Source: Pelagibius sp. (lineage in GTDB: Bacteria > Pseudomonadota > Alphaproteobacteria > Kiloniellales > Kiloniellaceae). From it: 64,000 nucleotides of DNA. Made by a program: the position numbers and the translations under genes. The notes under the pieces are model-generated. The model did not search any database. It was not told the origin of the DNA and saw nothing but the letters and a program-made list of their open reading frames with translations. The stretch spans positions 1-64,000 of the forward strand of contig NZ_JANQKD010000008.1 of assembly GCF_028281305.1 (NCBI RefSeq), read 5' to 3'. Below, piece by piece: positions 8,359 to 18,117 of the stretch (position 1 is the first letter of the stretch; every line of letters starts with the position of its first letter).

Positions 8359-9633
8359 ATGAGCGCGACGCTTTTCACCAATGTGCAGATCATCGATGGC
8401 TCCGGCGAGGCGCCTTTCGCCGGCGCGGTTCTGGTCGAAGGCAACCGGATCAAGAGCGTCGCCCGGTCGGCCGATGGCCTTTCGCGGGACGGCGCCACGG
8501 TGGTGGACGGCGGCGGCCAGACGCTGATGCCCGGGCTCATTGAGTCCCACGCCCATATCAGTTTCTGCGACACTCCGAACCTGGAGGGCCTCGGCGACAT
8601 TCCGCCCGAGGAGCACACCCTCAAAACCATGACCTATGCCCGCAAGATGCTGGATCAGGGCTTCACGGCGCTGTTCTCGGCCGCCGCGGCCAAGGCGCGG
8701 CTGGATGTGGTGATCCGCAACGCCATCGACGAGGGCATCATTCCCGGCCCGCGCATGCGCGCCGCCAGCCCGGAACTGACGGTGACGGGCGGTCTGGGCG
8801 ATGTCCGGCGCGCCCATATGTACCGCGAGACCTTTGCGATCTGCTGCGACGGCGCCGATGAGTTCCTGCGCACCGCGCGGGAGATGTGCCGCGAAGGTGT
8901 CGACACCCTGAAGATCAATCCCTCCGGCGACGAGTTCGTGCCCTTCGCCCGCGCGCATCAGACCGTGATGAACGAGGCCGAGGTGGCCGCCGTCTGCGAG
9001 GTTGCGCGCTCGCGCGGGAAAAAGGTCGCGGCTCATGCCCGCTCAGCGGAATCGGTGAAGATGTGCGCACGCAACGGTGTCGACGTGATCTACCACGCGA
9101 CGCTCTGCGACGAGGAAGCACTGGACATGCTCGAGGCGCGCAAGGACGACGTCTTCGTCGCGCCGGCCATGGGTATCATGTACGCGACCTCTCGGGGCGA
9201 AGGCGCCAAATGGGGCATCGACAAGGATCACCCGGTCGCCGTCTACTTCGCCCGCGAACTGGAGATGTGCGTCGAGAACATGAAGCTGCTGCGCAAGCGC
9301 GGTCTGCGGGTGCTGCCGGGCGGCGACTACGGCTTTGCCTGGAACCCGATCGGCACCAACGCCCGAGATCTGGAGCACTTCGTGAAGCTGCTCGACTTCA
9401 CCCCGCTGGAGGCGATTGCCGCGGCCACCAAGCTGGGCGGCGAGCTGATGGAGATGGACACCGGACTCATCGAAGAGGGCTATCTGGCCGACCTGCTGCT
9501 GGTGAACGGCGACCCGGCCAAGGATGTGACCCTGCTGCAGAAAGCCGAGAACCTGAATGCCATCATGAAAAACGGCGTGTTCCACAAGAGCCCTGGCGGC
9601 GATGCCGAGCTGGGCCGGGTCGCAGCCGAGTAG
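8359..9633 (+). CDS. Amidohydrolase family protein (imidazolonepropionase/prolidase-like)
   Basis: A 424-residue metal-dependent hydrolase. The N-terminal beta-sandwich is followed by LMPGLIESHAHISF, which gives the first metal pair (HxH). A later histidine in KVAAHARSAESV, another in DVIYHATL, and an acidic residue in LPGGDYGFAWNP complete a site of the subtype that hydrolyses cyclic imides or dipeptide-like substrates. The C-terminal GYLADLLLVNGDP is typical. A good ribosome binding site (GGAGGAG) precedes the start. The true substrate is unknown. The next gene begins 85 bases downstream and may share the transcript. Confidence 0.85.
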   Translation: MSATLFTNVQIIDGSGEAPFAGAVLVEGNRIKSVARSADGLSRDGATVVDGGGQTLMPGLIESHAHISFCDTPNLEGLGDIPPEEHTLKTMTYARKMLDQGFTALFSAAAAKARLDVVIRNAIDEGIIPGPRMRAASPELTVTGGLGDVRRAHMYRETFAICCDGADEFLRTAREMCREGVDTLKINPSGDEFVPFARAHQTVMNEAEVAAVCEVARSRGKKVAAHARSAESVKMCARNGVDVIYHATLCDEEALDMLEARKDDVFVAPAMGIMYATSRGEGAKWGIDKDHPVAVYFARELEMCVENMKLLRKRGLRVLPGGDYGFAWNPIGTNARDLEHFVKLLDFTPLEAIAAATKLGGELMEMDTGLIEEGYLADLLLVNGDPAKDVTLLQKAENLNAIMKNGVFHKSPGGDAELGRVAAE

Positions 9634-9718
9634 GCGCTGCGGCGCTCCGCCGCGTGGACTTTCACCGCCGCCCAGCTATGTCCTCGGCAGAGAGTGACCG
9701 GGAGGCAGGCGGACAGAG

Positions 9719-10684
9719 ATGAGACATCGTTGGTTTGCGGAGAGGCTTCGCGCCGCCGGACTTGTTGCAGCCGGCTTCGTTCTGGCGGCTGCCGCGCTTT
9801 CGATCCAGCCCCTGTCGCCGGCCGGCGCCAGCACGGAGGGGCTGCTGCTTCAGGACCACGCCCTGGTCGGCAGTATCTGGGACACCCGGACCGGCCTGCG
9901 GGCCACCGAGGCCGATCTTGTGGCGGCAGCGGCCAGGGCCAAATGGGTCCTGCTGGGCGAGAAGCACGACAACCCCGAACATCATCGTCTGCAGGCGCGC
10001 ATCGTTGATGCCATCGGCGCCGCCGGCCGCCGGCCCGCCGTGGTTTGGGAGATGGCGGAACCGGCCCACGCGCAGACGCTCCGCGCCGCCACGGCCCGGA
10101 CTGTCGATGGCCTCGGCGATGCGCTCTCCTGGGAAGCACGCGGCTGGCCGGCCTGGTCGAGCTATCGCCCGATCGCCGAAGCCGCCCTGAAGCACGGCAT
10201 GACCATGGCGCCCGGCAACGCTTCGCCGGAGGCGACCAGGGCCGTCGGGCGCGGCGAGCCGCTCACAGCGGCTGAGATCGAACGGCTCAATTGGACTCTG
10301 GAGTACTCCGAGGCTCAACTCGACGAGCTCACCGGAATCCTCGCGGACTCCCACTGCAGAATGCTGCCGGAGCGAATGTTGCCGGGCATGGCCGACGTGC
10401 AGCGGCTGCGCGACGCCTGGATGAGTGCCAGCCTGCGCGAGGCCGACAGCGGCGACGGCGCCATCCTGATCGCCGGCGGCCAACACGTCCGCGAGGATTG
10501 GGGCGTGCCCTGGCGCCTCGGAGAGGACGTCTTCAGCTTGGCCATCATCGAGGTGGTACGGGGCGAGGAGATCGCCGAAACCTACTCCTCCTTCGATGAG
10601 GCGAAGTTCGACTTCGTCTGGTTCACGGCCCGGGTCGACGAAGAAGACCTCTGCGAGAAGTTCCGCCGCCAAATGAAAGGCTGA
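9719..10684 (+). CDS. ChaN family haem-binding-like exported protein
   Basis: A 321-residue protein with a signal sequence (basic start MRHRWFAERLR, hydrophobic core to about residue 38). The ChaN/EreA-like fold is marked by VLLGEKHDNPEHHRLQ (about residue 77), VVWEMAEP and ILIAGGQHVREDWGVP near the C-terminus. Family members bind haem in dimers and are thought to take part in iron handling at the cell envelope. No lipobox cysteine is evident, so it is probably periplasmic and not lipid-anchored. Neighbouring genes do not clarify its role. Confidence 0.75.
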   Translation: MRHRWFAERLRAAGLVAAGFVLAAAALSIQPLSPAGASTEGLLLQDHALVGSIWDTRTGLRATEADLVAAAARAKWVLLGEKHDNPEHHRLQARIVDAIGAAGRRPAVVWEMAEPAHAQTLRAATARTVDGLGDALSWEARGWPAWSSYRPIAEAALKHGMTMAPGNASPEATRAVGRGEPLTAAEIERLNWTLEYSEAQLDELTGILADSHCRMLPERMLPGMADVQRLRDAWMSASLREADSGDGAILIAGGQHVREDWGVPWRLGEDVFSLAIIEVVRGEEIAETYSSFDEAKFDFVWFTARVDEEDLCEKFRRQMKG

Positions 10685-10720
10685 GGCGGCAGGCCGTCGA
10701 AGCGCTCACCGCAGGGGTGG

Positions 10721-11182
10721 TCAGGCGCTCTGCCCCAGCGTCAGGCGCAGAACCGTATTGCCGCCGGCATCCAGAAGCAGCAGGTCCTCCTGATCCAGGC
10801 GATAGCCCCGGGTGCTGTCCAGGGCCTGCAGCATGCGGTCTTCCTGCCCCATGGCGGGACCGGGACAGGCCTTTTTGGTGGTGCCCAGGTTCCCGAAGGC
10901 CATGGCATCGTTGTCGACAATCGCCGACCCGAAGTAACTGTTGCAGCCGGCATTTCCGCTGACCTTGCCGTCGGCAGCGATCAGCAGATCGGATACAATC
11001 CCCGGGACAACAGGCTGCCCGTCGATCTGACTGGCAATCCAGGTTCGGCCGTAGATCTGTTCGGCCATCTCGTCCCGTTCATCGACGGCCAGAGAACATG
11101 CGCCCAAGAGGGCCGCGACAGCGCCCCACGCCGCAACCGCCCGTACGCCGGCCACGCCGCGCATCCGAAACACCTGACCCAT
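10721..11182 (-). CDS. META domain lipoprotein (HslJ-like)
   Basis: A 153-residue protein with a lipoprotein signal ending in the lipobox LLGAC. The mature part is one META domain: IYGRTWIASQIDGQPV, then KVSGNAGCNSYFGSA and FGNLGTTKKACPGPAMGQEDRM, ending GNTVLRLTL. META domains occur in heat-shock HslJ and in secreted motility or virulence proteins. The molecular role is not settled. The start at 11182 is set by GAGGAG eight bases upstream; the frame extends further to 11230 without a ribosome binding site. It converges with the ChaN-like gene, 36 bases apart. Confidence 0.8.
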   Translation of the reverse strand: MGQVFRMRGVAGVRAVAAWGAVAALLGACSLAVDERDEMAEQIYGRTWIASQIDGQPVVPGIVSDLLIAADGKVSGNAGCNSYFGSAIVDNDAMAFGNLGTTKKACPGPAMGQEDRMLQALDSTRGYRLDQEDLLLLDAGGNTVLRLTLGQSA

Positions 11183-11355
11183 AACCCCGCTCCTCACTCC
11201 AGCCGCCCTTCGGACCCCCGGCTGCGCCACCTCAACCCTCCCAGGCTACCGCTAACCGTCAGTGGTTTTCCAGCCCCTCGAATGCCTGGCCTGTCCCGGT
11301 AACTCAGATTTTCGCCGCGGTTGAAGTCCCGGACACAAACGTCACCACAGGATTG

Positions 11356-13038
11356 CTAGCCGCCTTCCGCCGGCATCGCGCGATCGACGATGGTGCGGCT
11401 GCCGGCATGCGCCGCACCGCATCCGTAGGTATGGCGGAACCCGCCGCCGAGGCGGCTGGCGACAAAGGCATCGGCCACCGCCGCCGGAGCATGCCGGCGC
11501 AGAATCGCGGCCGCGGCGGTGACGGCCAGCCGCTCGACAAACCACCGCGCCCCGGCCTCCAGGCCCTGGGGATCGGCCAGTCTCGCGCGCAGGTCGCCGA
11601 TCGCGGACGCCAGGGCCTTGTCGCCCGCGCTCGCCTCGTCGAGTTCTTCCAACACCAGGGCCACGGCAGCACTGTCCTGAGACAGTACGCGCAGCACGTC
11701 CAGACACATGACATTGCCCGAGCCTTCCCAGATGGCGTTCAGCGGCAGTTCCCGGTAAAGCCGCGCCGCCAAGCCGTCCTCGACGTAACCGTTCCCGCCC
11801 AGGCATTCCATAGCCTCGTAGCCCAGAGCCGGGGCGATCTTGCAGACCCAGTACTTGGTCACCGGCGTCATCAGGCGCCGCCAGGCCGCCGCCTCATCGC
11901 TTTGCGCGGCCTCGTCGAACGCGCGCGCCAGGCGAAAGGCGAGCGCCGTCGCCGCCTCGACGTCCAGGGCCATGTCGGCCAGCACCTGGGTCATCAGCGG
12001 CTGATCGACGAGCCGCTTCTGAAAGACGTTGCGGTGGCGGCAATGGCGGACGGCCTGCGCCAGCGCGAGACGCATCTGCCCGGCGGAAGCCACGGCGCAG
12101 TCCAGGCGCGTCATGGTGACCATCTCGATGATGGTGGCGATGCCCCGTCCCTCCTCGCCCACCAGCCAGCCATGCACGCCCTGCAGTTCGACCTCTGAGG
12201 AGGCGTTGGAGCGGTTGCCGAGTTTGTCCTTCAGCCGCTGCAGGCGCAGCGGATTGACCGATCCGTCCGGCAGAAAGCGCGGAACCAGGAAACAGGAGAG
12301 GCCAGCCGGCGCCTGGGCCAGCATCAGGAATGCATCGCACATGGGCGCAGAGAGGAACCACTTGTGGCCCACCAGGACGTATTCCGCCCCCGGCCCGCCG
12401 GCGCCGGCCGGCTGCGCGGTTGTGGTGTTGGCACGCACGTCGGTGCCGCCCTGCTTCTCGGTCATGCCCATGCCGATGGTGGCACCGGTCTTCTCCGTCA
12501 TGGGCTTGAAGGCCGGGTCGTAGCGCCGCGACAGCATCTTGGGCAGCAGCGGCTCGGCAAGCTCCGCCTGCAGAAGCAGGGTCGGCACGGCCGCATTGGT
12601 CATGGTGATCGGGCAGACATGGCCCGGTTCCATCTGGGTCATCATGTAGAGCCGCGCGAGGCGTGCCACATGCGCTCCCGGCGGCGGACCGCCCCCGCCA
12701 TCTTTCAGATGCTCCCAAGGGCTGCAGTGCAGACCGGCGGCGCAGCTCATGGTCATCGCTTCGTGGTAGGCCGGATGGAACTCGATGCGGTCCGCCGGAA
12801 AGCCCTTCTGGTCGAAGCGGTGGAGCTTCGGCAGGTTCTCGTTTGCCAGACGGCCGATCTCAAAGCCGCGCGCCGAGCCTGTGGCGGCGCCGAAGGCCGC
12901 CAGGTCCTGCGCCTCCGCGCCGCCGCCTTCCCGCTCGACAGCCTCGCGCAGCGCCGCGTCGCTGAGAAAGAGGTTCACATCCTCGAAGGGCGGGCTCTGG
13001 TTGGTGACCTCGTGGGTGGCAAAGCTCTGTTCCGACAT
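11356..13038 (-). CDS. Acyl-CoA dehydrogenase, AidB-like
   Basis: A 560-residue flavoprotein, longer than classical acyl-CoA dehydrogenases but right for the AidB group. Key segments are MEPGHVCPITMTNAAVP, MTEKQGGTDVRANTT (flavin and substrate contacts), WFLSAPMCDAFLML and ECLGGNGYVEDG. The last is followed by REL-PLNAIWEGSGNVM, the family signature around the catalytic region. AidB is induced by alkylation damage in E. coli and binds DNA; other members act as dehydrogenases. The start (MSEQSFATHEVTNQSPP) matches AidB N-termini and follows AAGGAGG. It stands alone. Confidence 0.85.
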   Translation of the reverse strand: MSEQSFATHEVTNQSPPFEDVNLFLSDAALREAVEREGGGAEAQDLAAFGAATGSARGFEIGRLANENLPKLHRFDQKGFPADRIEFHPAYHEAMTMSCAAGLHCSPWEHLKDGGGGPPPGAHVARLARLYMMTQMEPGHVCPITMTNAAVPTLLLQAELAEPLLPKMLSRRYDPAFKPMTEKTGATIGMGMTEKQGGTDVRANTTTAQPAGAGGPGAEYVLVGHKWFLSAPMCDAFLMLAQAPAGLSCFLVPRFLPDGSVNPLRLQRLKDKLGNRSNASSEVELQGVHGWLVGEEGRGIATIIEMVTMTRLDCAVASAGQMRLALAQAVRHCRHRNVFQKRLVDQPLMTQVLADMALDVEAATALAFRLARAFDEAAQSDEAAAWRRLMTPVTKYWVCKIAPALGYEAMECLGGNGYVEDGLAARLYRELPLNAIWEGSGNVMCLDVLRVLSQDSAAVALVLEELDEASAGDKALASAIGDLRARLADPQGLEAGARWFVERLAVTAAAAILRRHAPAAVADAFVASRLGGGFRHTYGCGAAHAGSRTIVDRAMPAEGG

Positions 13039-13304
13039 CGCCGCCTCCTTGCGCAGGGACTGGACCTGGGACCGGGCCGGACCGGGGTCAATCCTAACGC
13101 GATCCCTCCGGCCGTCCTACAACAGGGAATTTTGCGCTCCCCCGGGCGTCCACAAACTGGGGCATCCACCGACGGGGGGCAAAGCGGCGTGACTGCTTCC
13201 GCAGTCCCGTCGTTCCTCTCCGCTGATCACCGGAATCTCACAACTTCTGCAGGGTTTCAGGCCTATATGCTCCAGCATCCGCGTAACCAATCGAACGGCA
13301 GACC

Positions 13305-14900
13305 ATGAAGATCACTCGGCGTCGGACGCTGGGCCAGGGCTTGGCTGTGCTGGGGACCGCCCTGACCCTTCCCAACCTGACTCTTCCCGGTCCAGCCGGC
13401 GCGCAAGGTCAAGCCCTGCGCCTGGGCCCGCCCACGGACTTCGATTGGAACTGGCTGATCGACCATGCACGGCAGCGCGCCGCCGGCCCCTACGTCGAGC
13501 CGCCGCGCCCGGCCCCCGGCGTGGTGCAGGAGATCGACTACGACGCCCACGGCAAGCTGCGCCTGCATCCGGAGTACGCGCTCTGGGGAACGGAAGGCAG
13601 CGTCTATCCCATCACCTTCGTCCATCTCGGGCGCTACTTCCCCAAGTCCGTTCGCATGCATCAGGTGGAAAACGGTCAGGCCCGCGAGGTGCTCTATGCG
13701 CCGGACTACTTCACCATCCCGGCCGACCATCCGGCGGCCCGCATCCCGCCCGATGCCTCCGCCTTCGCCGGCTTCTGGGTCCAGGAGTCGCGCCGCTCCG
13801 GCGACTGGCGCGCGCGCGAGCCCTGGGTCACCTTTGTCGGCGCCTCCTACTTCAGAGCCGTCGGTCCGCTGGGACAGGTCGGTCTCTCCGCCCGCGGCAT
13901 CGCCATCAACGTCGGCGACCCAGGCCCGGAGGAGTTCCCCGACTTCACGCAGTTCTGGTTCACGCCGACCCAGCGGGAGGGCGACCCCCAGGTCGTTTAC
14001 GCACTGCTGGAGGGTCCCAGTCTGACCGGCGCCTACCGCTTTGTCATGGAACGCGGGCGTGCCGTGGTCATGGAGGTGGAAAAGCGACTTTTCATCCGCC
14101 GCGACATCGCGCGCCTGGGGATCGCGCCGCTCACCTCCATGTTCTGGTTCGGCGAATACGGCGATCAGCGCCTCAAGGACTGGCGGCCGGAGGTGCACGA
14201 TTCCGACGGCCTGGCGCTCTGGACAGGCACCGGCGAGCGCATCTGGCGCCCGCTCAACAACCCGCCCCGGCTGATGACCTCCAGCTTTCAGGACGGCGAT
14301 CCGCGCGGCTTCGGTTTGTCGCAGCGCGACCGCAGCTACGCCCACTATCTCGACGGCGTGAACTACCACCATCGCCCTAGCTGCTGGGTCGAACCCTTGG
14401 ACTCCTGGGGCGAAGGGGCCGTGCAACTGGTCGAGCTGCCGACCGACGACGAGATCCACGACAACATCGTCGCCTACTGGCGCCCGGCCGATCCCGTGTT
14501 GGCCGGCAGCAGCCTGACATACCGCTACCGCCTGCACTGGGTCGAGTTCGAGCCGTTCTTTCCGGTGGTCGACCTGGCACGCTGCGTAGCCACCCGCATG
14601 GGCCGCGGCGGCGAGGCCGGCAAGCCGCGCCCGGAAGGCGTCGTAAAGTTCGTGGTCGAGTTCGACGGCCCGAGCCTGGCCGACATTCCCTGGGGCGCCC
14701 GGCCGAAGGTGGTGGTCTCCGCCTCGCGCGGGGAGGTCAGCCTCAACCGTTCCGAGCCGGTCTGGTACACGCCGCGCTGGCTCGCCTCTTTCGATCTGAC
14801 GGTCACCGGGAGCGAGCCCGTAGAGCTGCGCTGCTTTCTGGAACTGGAGGGCCGGACTCTGACCGAAAACTGGCTCTACCAGTACCATCCACCGGCTTGA
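13305..14900 (+). CDS. Periplasmic glucan biosynthesis protein, OpgG/OpgD family
   Basis: A 531-residue protein exported through the Tat pathway: the N-terminus has TRRRTLGQG followed by a hydrophobic stretch and a cleavage region near PAGAQG. The mature protein matches MdoG/OpgD throughout, with FVHLGRYFPKSV, APDYFTIPADHP, FAGFWVQE, FWFTPT, LTSMFWFGE, DSDGL and RPSCWVEPLDSWGEGAVQLVELP. The family shapes the beta-glucan backbone of osmoregulated periplasmic glucans. A Tat signal favours OpgD over OpgG. No glucosyltransferase gene (opgH) lies in the window. Confidence 0.9.
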   Translation: MKITRRRTLGQGLAVLGTALTLPNLTLPGPAGAQGQALRLGPPTDFDWNWLIDHARQRAAGPYVEPPRPAPGVVQEIDYDAHGKLRLHPEYALWGTEGSVYPITFVHLGRYFPKSVRMHQVENGQAREVLYAPDYFTIPADHPAARIPPDASAFAGFWVQESRRSGDWRAREPWVTFVGASYFRAVGPLGQVGLSARGIAINVGDPGPEEFPDFTQFWFTPTQREGDPQVVYALLEGPSLTGAYRFVMERGRAVVMEVEKRLFIRRDIARLGIAPLTSMFWFGEYGDQRLKDWRPEVHDSDGLALWTGTGERIWRPLNNPPRLMTSSFQDGDPRGFGLSQRDRSYAHYLDGVNYHHRPSCWVEPLDSWGEGAVQLVELPTDDEIHDNIVAYWRPADPVLAGSSLTYRYRLHWVEFEPFFPVVDLARCVATRMGRGGEAGKPRPEGVVKFVVEFDGPSLADIPWGARPKVVVSASRGEVSLNRSEPVWYTPRWLASFDLTVTGSEPVELRCFLELEGRTLTENWLYQYHPPA

Positions 14901-14992
14901 CGCGCGGCCCCTTCCTCAGACACAGCCGAAAGTGATACGCCGGCGCCTGTGGGTCGTATAACCCAGACACTCCGCGACGTTTGGGCAACATC

Positions 14993-16522
14993 ATGGCCGT
15001 TCGAAACCTTGTCCTGGTCCTTGGCGACCAGCTTTCACCCGATCTCTCTTCCCTGAAGGCCGCCGACCCGGCGCAAGACCGGGTGCTCATGGTGGAGGTC
15101 CGGGAGGAAGCCACCTATGTCCGGCACCACAAAAAAAAGATCGCCTTTCTCTTTGCCGCCATGCGCCACTTCGCCGAGGCACTGAGGAACACCGGTTGGC
15201 AGCTTGACTACGTCGCGCTCGATGCAAAAGACAATGCCGGCAGCTTTACCGGCGAAGTGAACCGTGCCGTCGCACGCCACAGCCCGAAGCGTCTGGTTGT
15301 CACCGAGCCCGGCGAGTGGCGCCTGCGGGACGCCATGAGCCGCTGGGCGGACGACCTCGGCCTGCCGGTCGACGTCCTCGAGGACGACCGTTTCCTCTGC
15401 TCCCGCGCCGACTTCGCCACCTGGGCCGAGGGGCGCAAGCAACTGCGTATGGAATTCTTCTACCGGGACATGCGGCGCAAGACCGGCCTGCTGATGGAGG
15501 GCGACAAGCCGGAGGGCGGCAAGTGGAACTTCGACGCCGAAAACCGCAAGCCGGCCAAGGCCGACCTCTTCCTGCCGCAACCCCATCGGGTCGAACCCGA
15601 TACAATTACGCAGGATGTGCTCGACCTCGTCGGGCAGCATTTCAGCGATCACTTCGGCGACCTGCAGCCCTTCTGGTTCGCCGTTACCGCGGCGCAGGCT
15701 GAAGCAGCCCTTGAGCACTTCGTCGAACATGCCCTGCCCCTCTTCGGCGACTATCAGGATGCGATGCTGGAGGGCGAGCGCTTCCTCTATCACTCAGTCC
15801 TCTCGCTCTACATCAACGCCGGCCTTCTGGACCCCCTAGCGGTCTGCCGCCGCGTAGAAAGTGAATACCGCGCCGGGCGCGCGCCGCTGAACGCCGCCGA
15901 GGGCTTCATTCGCCAGATCATCGGCTGGCGCGAATACGTGCGCGGGATCTACTGGCTGAAGATGCCGGACTATGTGGAACAGAATTTCTTCGAAGCCGAC
16001 CGGCCGCTGCCGGAGTTCTATTGGACCGCGGAGACCGACATGGCCTGCGTGAAGGCCGCCGTCACTCAGACCAAGGAAGAAGCCTACGCCCACCATATCC
16101 AGCGCCTGATGGTGACCGGCAATTTCGCCATGCTGGCCGGGGTCGATCCGAGGGAGGTGCACGAGTGGTACCTGGCGGTCTACGCCGACGCCTACGAGTG
16201 GGTCGAGCTGCCCAACACCCTGGGCATGAGCCAGTTCGCCGACGGCGGCCTGCTCGGCTCCAAGCCCTATGCCGCCAGCGGCAACTACATCAACAAGATG
16301 TCGGACCACTGCGCCCACTGCCGCTACGACGTGAAGCAGAAGACCGGTGACAACGCCTGCCCCTTCAATCCCCTTTACTGGGATTTTCTGCTGCGCAACG
16401 AGGAAAAGCTGCGCGGCAACCCGCGCCTCGCCCAGGTCTACCGCACCTGGGCGCGCATGAGCCCGGAGAAGCAAAAAGACTATCGGGCAAGTGCGGCCAA
16501 AGTGCTGGCTGACCTCCGCTAG
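14993..16522 (+). CDS. FeS-BCP photolyase / cryptochrome (PhrB/CryB type)
   Basis: A 509-residue member of the iron-sulfur bacterial cryptochromes and (6-4) photolyases. It opens with LVLVLGDQLSPDLSSL, typical of this group. The four cluster ligands are present at Cys352 (DMACVK), Cys440 and Cys443 (DHCAHC) and Cys456 (DNACPFN), with the same spacing as in Agrobacterium PhrB. The FAD region includes EGFIRQIIGWREYVRGIYW. It repairs (6-4) photoproducts or senses light. The start at 14993 (MAVRNL) is the usual one. It overlaps the next gene by four bases at the 3' ends (convergent) and begins a photolyase-rich island. Confidence 0.9.
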   Translation: MAVRNLVLVLGDQLSPDLSSLKAADPAQDRVLMVEVREEATYVRHHKKKIAFLFAAMRHFAEALRNTGWQLDYVALDAKDNAGSFTGEVNRAVARHSPKRLVVTEPGEWRLRDAMSRWADDLGLPVDVLEDDRFLCSRADFATWAEGRKQLRMEFFYRDMRRKTGLLMEGDKPEGGKWNFDAENRKPAKADLFLPQPHRVEPDTITQDVLDLVGQHFSDHFGDLQPFWFAVTAAQAEAALEHFVEHALPLFGDYQDAMLEGERFLYHSVLSLYINAGLLDPLAVCRRVESEYRAGRAPLNAAEGFIRQIIGWREYVRGIYWLKMPDYVEQNFFEADRPLPEFYWTAETDMACVKAAVTQTKEEAYAHHIQRLMVTGNFAMLAGVDPREVHEWYLAVYADAYEWVELPNTLGMSQFADGGLLGSKPYAASGNYINKMSDHCAHCRYDVKQKTGDNACPFNPLYWDFLLRNEEKLRGNPRLAQVYRTWARMSPEKQKDYRASAAKVLADLR

Positions 16523-17784
16523 GAATTCAGATCGAGATTCTGCAGCAGTTTCGGGATCCTTGCCTTGAGCTGAAAGAACCTTTTGGCGGCATAGGGCCAG
16601 ACGGCGCGATCGTAGCGGCGCGTCACCGGCAGCAGCGTGATGCCGGCGTCGGCAAGCACCGGACGCGCAGCAGTCAAGCAATCCCGCACCGGCCCGACGG
16701 CCGGAGCGGCGGTCACGATCACAGACAGGTCATGGCTGCGCGCCCAGTGCACCAGACCTGCGCCCCAGTCTTCGGCCTGTGCCTGGAGGCCATCAGCACC
16801 AGCAGCCTCCGACCCGAACGCCTCGGCACCGCGGGACAGCGCATCGGCCACGGCACCAGCGGCAAAACTGGAGGCGCCCTCGCTGGTTGCCATAGGAGAG
16901 CGCGCTGCCGTTGCGGCCAATCCCAGAAGGGCGCTGGGCCGGCCCGGTAGATCGAGGCTCTCCGGCTGCCCGTCCTCCTCCGTCACCAGCAGGCCGAAGC
17001 GCCCGGGATCCCTAGGCACAGCGTCGAACTGCGGCGGGAGTGGCGCATCCACGGCGGACTCGCTCAGGGCCGGCGCGGCCGTCGCAAGCTGGCCCGCCGG
17101 ATCAAAGCGCCCCTCCGTATAGCGGGCGATGTTCGACGCCCGCGCAAGATAGGTCTTGCCCTTCGTGTGGAGCCCAGCCACCCAGCGCCAGCCCAGAGTG
17201 TTGGAGGCCGGGTCGCCGTCCAGAAGATGACGCAGGAAGAAATCGGCGCCCAGTTGCCAGGGCAGGCGCAGCGTGAAGATCCAGATGCTGGCGAACCACA
17301 TGCGGGTGTGGTTGTGCAGATAGCCCGTGGCGACCAGTTCCTGCGCCCAGGCATCGAAGCAGTCGATCCCGCTGCGCCCCCCGACGGCGGCTTCGTAGCG
17401 GTCGCGCAGCCCCGCATCCCGTTCGAGGTCTTCGAGGCCGGCCAGAAGATCGGCCCGGTAGCGCGTCCAGACCTGCGGCCGGTGTTCGAGCCAACCCTTG
17501 AAGTAGCCGCGCCAGAAGACCTCCTGCACGAACTTCTCCGCGGCGGCAAAGCTGTGGCGTTGCAGGGTCGCGCCCAGGACTTCTTCTTCCAGGATCAGGC
17601 GATGGCGGATCCACGGCGAGAGGGCCGAAACGTTCGAGCGATCTCCCGGTCCGAAGTCGAAGTTGCGGCTCGCGGCATAGGCCCGCCCGGCCTGGGGCAC
17701 AAACCGCTGCAGCCGCGCGAGCGCAGCGGCCCGCCGCGACACCCAGCCCGGAGAGATCAAGTCAATGTCGGTTCCGGCGTCCAC
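16519..17784 (-). CDS. Photolyase-like FAD-binding protein without the N-terminal antenna domain
   Basis: A 421-residue protein. Residues about 20-220 match the helical FAD-binding domain of photolyases (SPWIRHRLILEEEVL, FVQEVFWRGYFKGWLE, GYLHNHTRMWFASIWIF, NTLGWRWVAGLHTKGKTY). The alpha/beta domain that normally comes first is missing. Instead a C-terminal region of about 190 residues contains VHWARSHDLSVIVTAAPAVGP and ends in FFQLKARIPKLLQNL, which looks like an alpha/beta fold placed after the FAD domain. Such a permuted layout is seen in some alphaproteobacterial photolyase homologues. Repair activity is uncertain. The start is a GTG with AGGA upstream. It is divergent from the DUF3253 gene, 56 bases away. 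Confidence 0.75.
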   Translation of the reverse strand: MDAGTDIDLISPGWVSRRAAALARLQRFVPQAGRAYAASRNFDFGPGDRSNVSALSPWIRHRLILEEEVLGATLQRHSFAAAEKFVQEVFWRGYFKGWLEHRPQVWTRYRADLLAGLEDLERDAGLRDRYEAAVGGRSGIDCFDAWAQELVATGYLHNHTRMWFASIWIFTLRLPWQLGADFFLRHLLDGDPASNTLGWRWVAGLHTKGKTYLARASNIARYTEGRFDPAGQLATAAPALSESAVDAPLPPQFDAVPRDPGRFGLLVTEEDGQPESLDLPGRPSALLGLAATAARSPMATSEGASSFAAGAVADALSRGAEAFGSEAAGADGLQAQAEDWGAGLVHWARSHDLSVIVTAAPAVGPVRDCLTAARPVLADAGITLLPVTRRYDRAVWPYAAKRFFQLKARIPKLLQNLDLNS

Positions 17785-17840
17785 AGGCTATCCTGTCTTT
17801 GGCTTTGGCACTGCAACGCAACCACGCGAACAGCGACAGC

Positions 17841-18104
17841 ATGACCGGCTTCAGCGAAGGGGACATCGCCGCGTGCATTCTCGCGCTTTGCCGCGCGCGC
17901 GGAGCGGGCAAGACGGTCTGCCCGTCGGAGGTCGCCCGCAGGCTGGCACCCGACGGCGACGGCTGGCGTGCGCTGATGCCCGCGGTCCGGGCCGCTGCCG
18001 CGGTGCTGGCGAGAGATGGCCGCGTCGTCATTCTGCAAAAGGGTGTTGCGGTCTGCCCCGGCGCGGCCCGCGGTCCGATCCGGCTTGGCCTTCCGCCCCC
18101 TTGA
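17841..18104 (+). CDS. DUF3253 domain protein
   Basis: An 87-residue protein (MTGFSEGDIAACILALCRARG) with a small helical, winged-helix-like fold: TVCPSEVARRLAPDGDGWRALMPAVR and then VVILQKG. DUF3253 proteins are often encoded next to, or fused with, DUF2256 and close to photolyase or cryptochrome genes. The start at 17841 is preferred over the in-frame ATG at 17799 because the conserved region begins there. Function is unknown; a nucleic-acid-binding role is only a guess from the fold. Confidence 0.75.
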   Translation: MTGFSEGDIAACILALCRARGAGKTVCPSEVARRLAPDGDGWRALMPAVRAAAAVLARDGRVVILQKGVAVCPGAARGPIRLGLPPP

Positions 18105-18117
18105 ACCTGCGCAGTCG

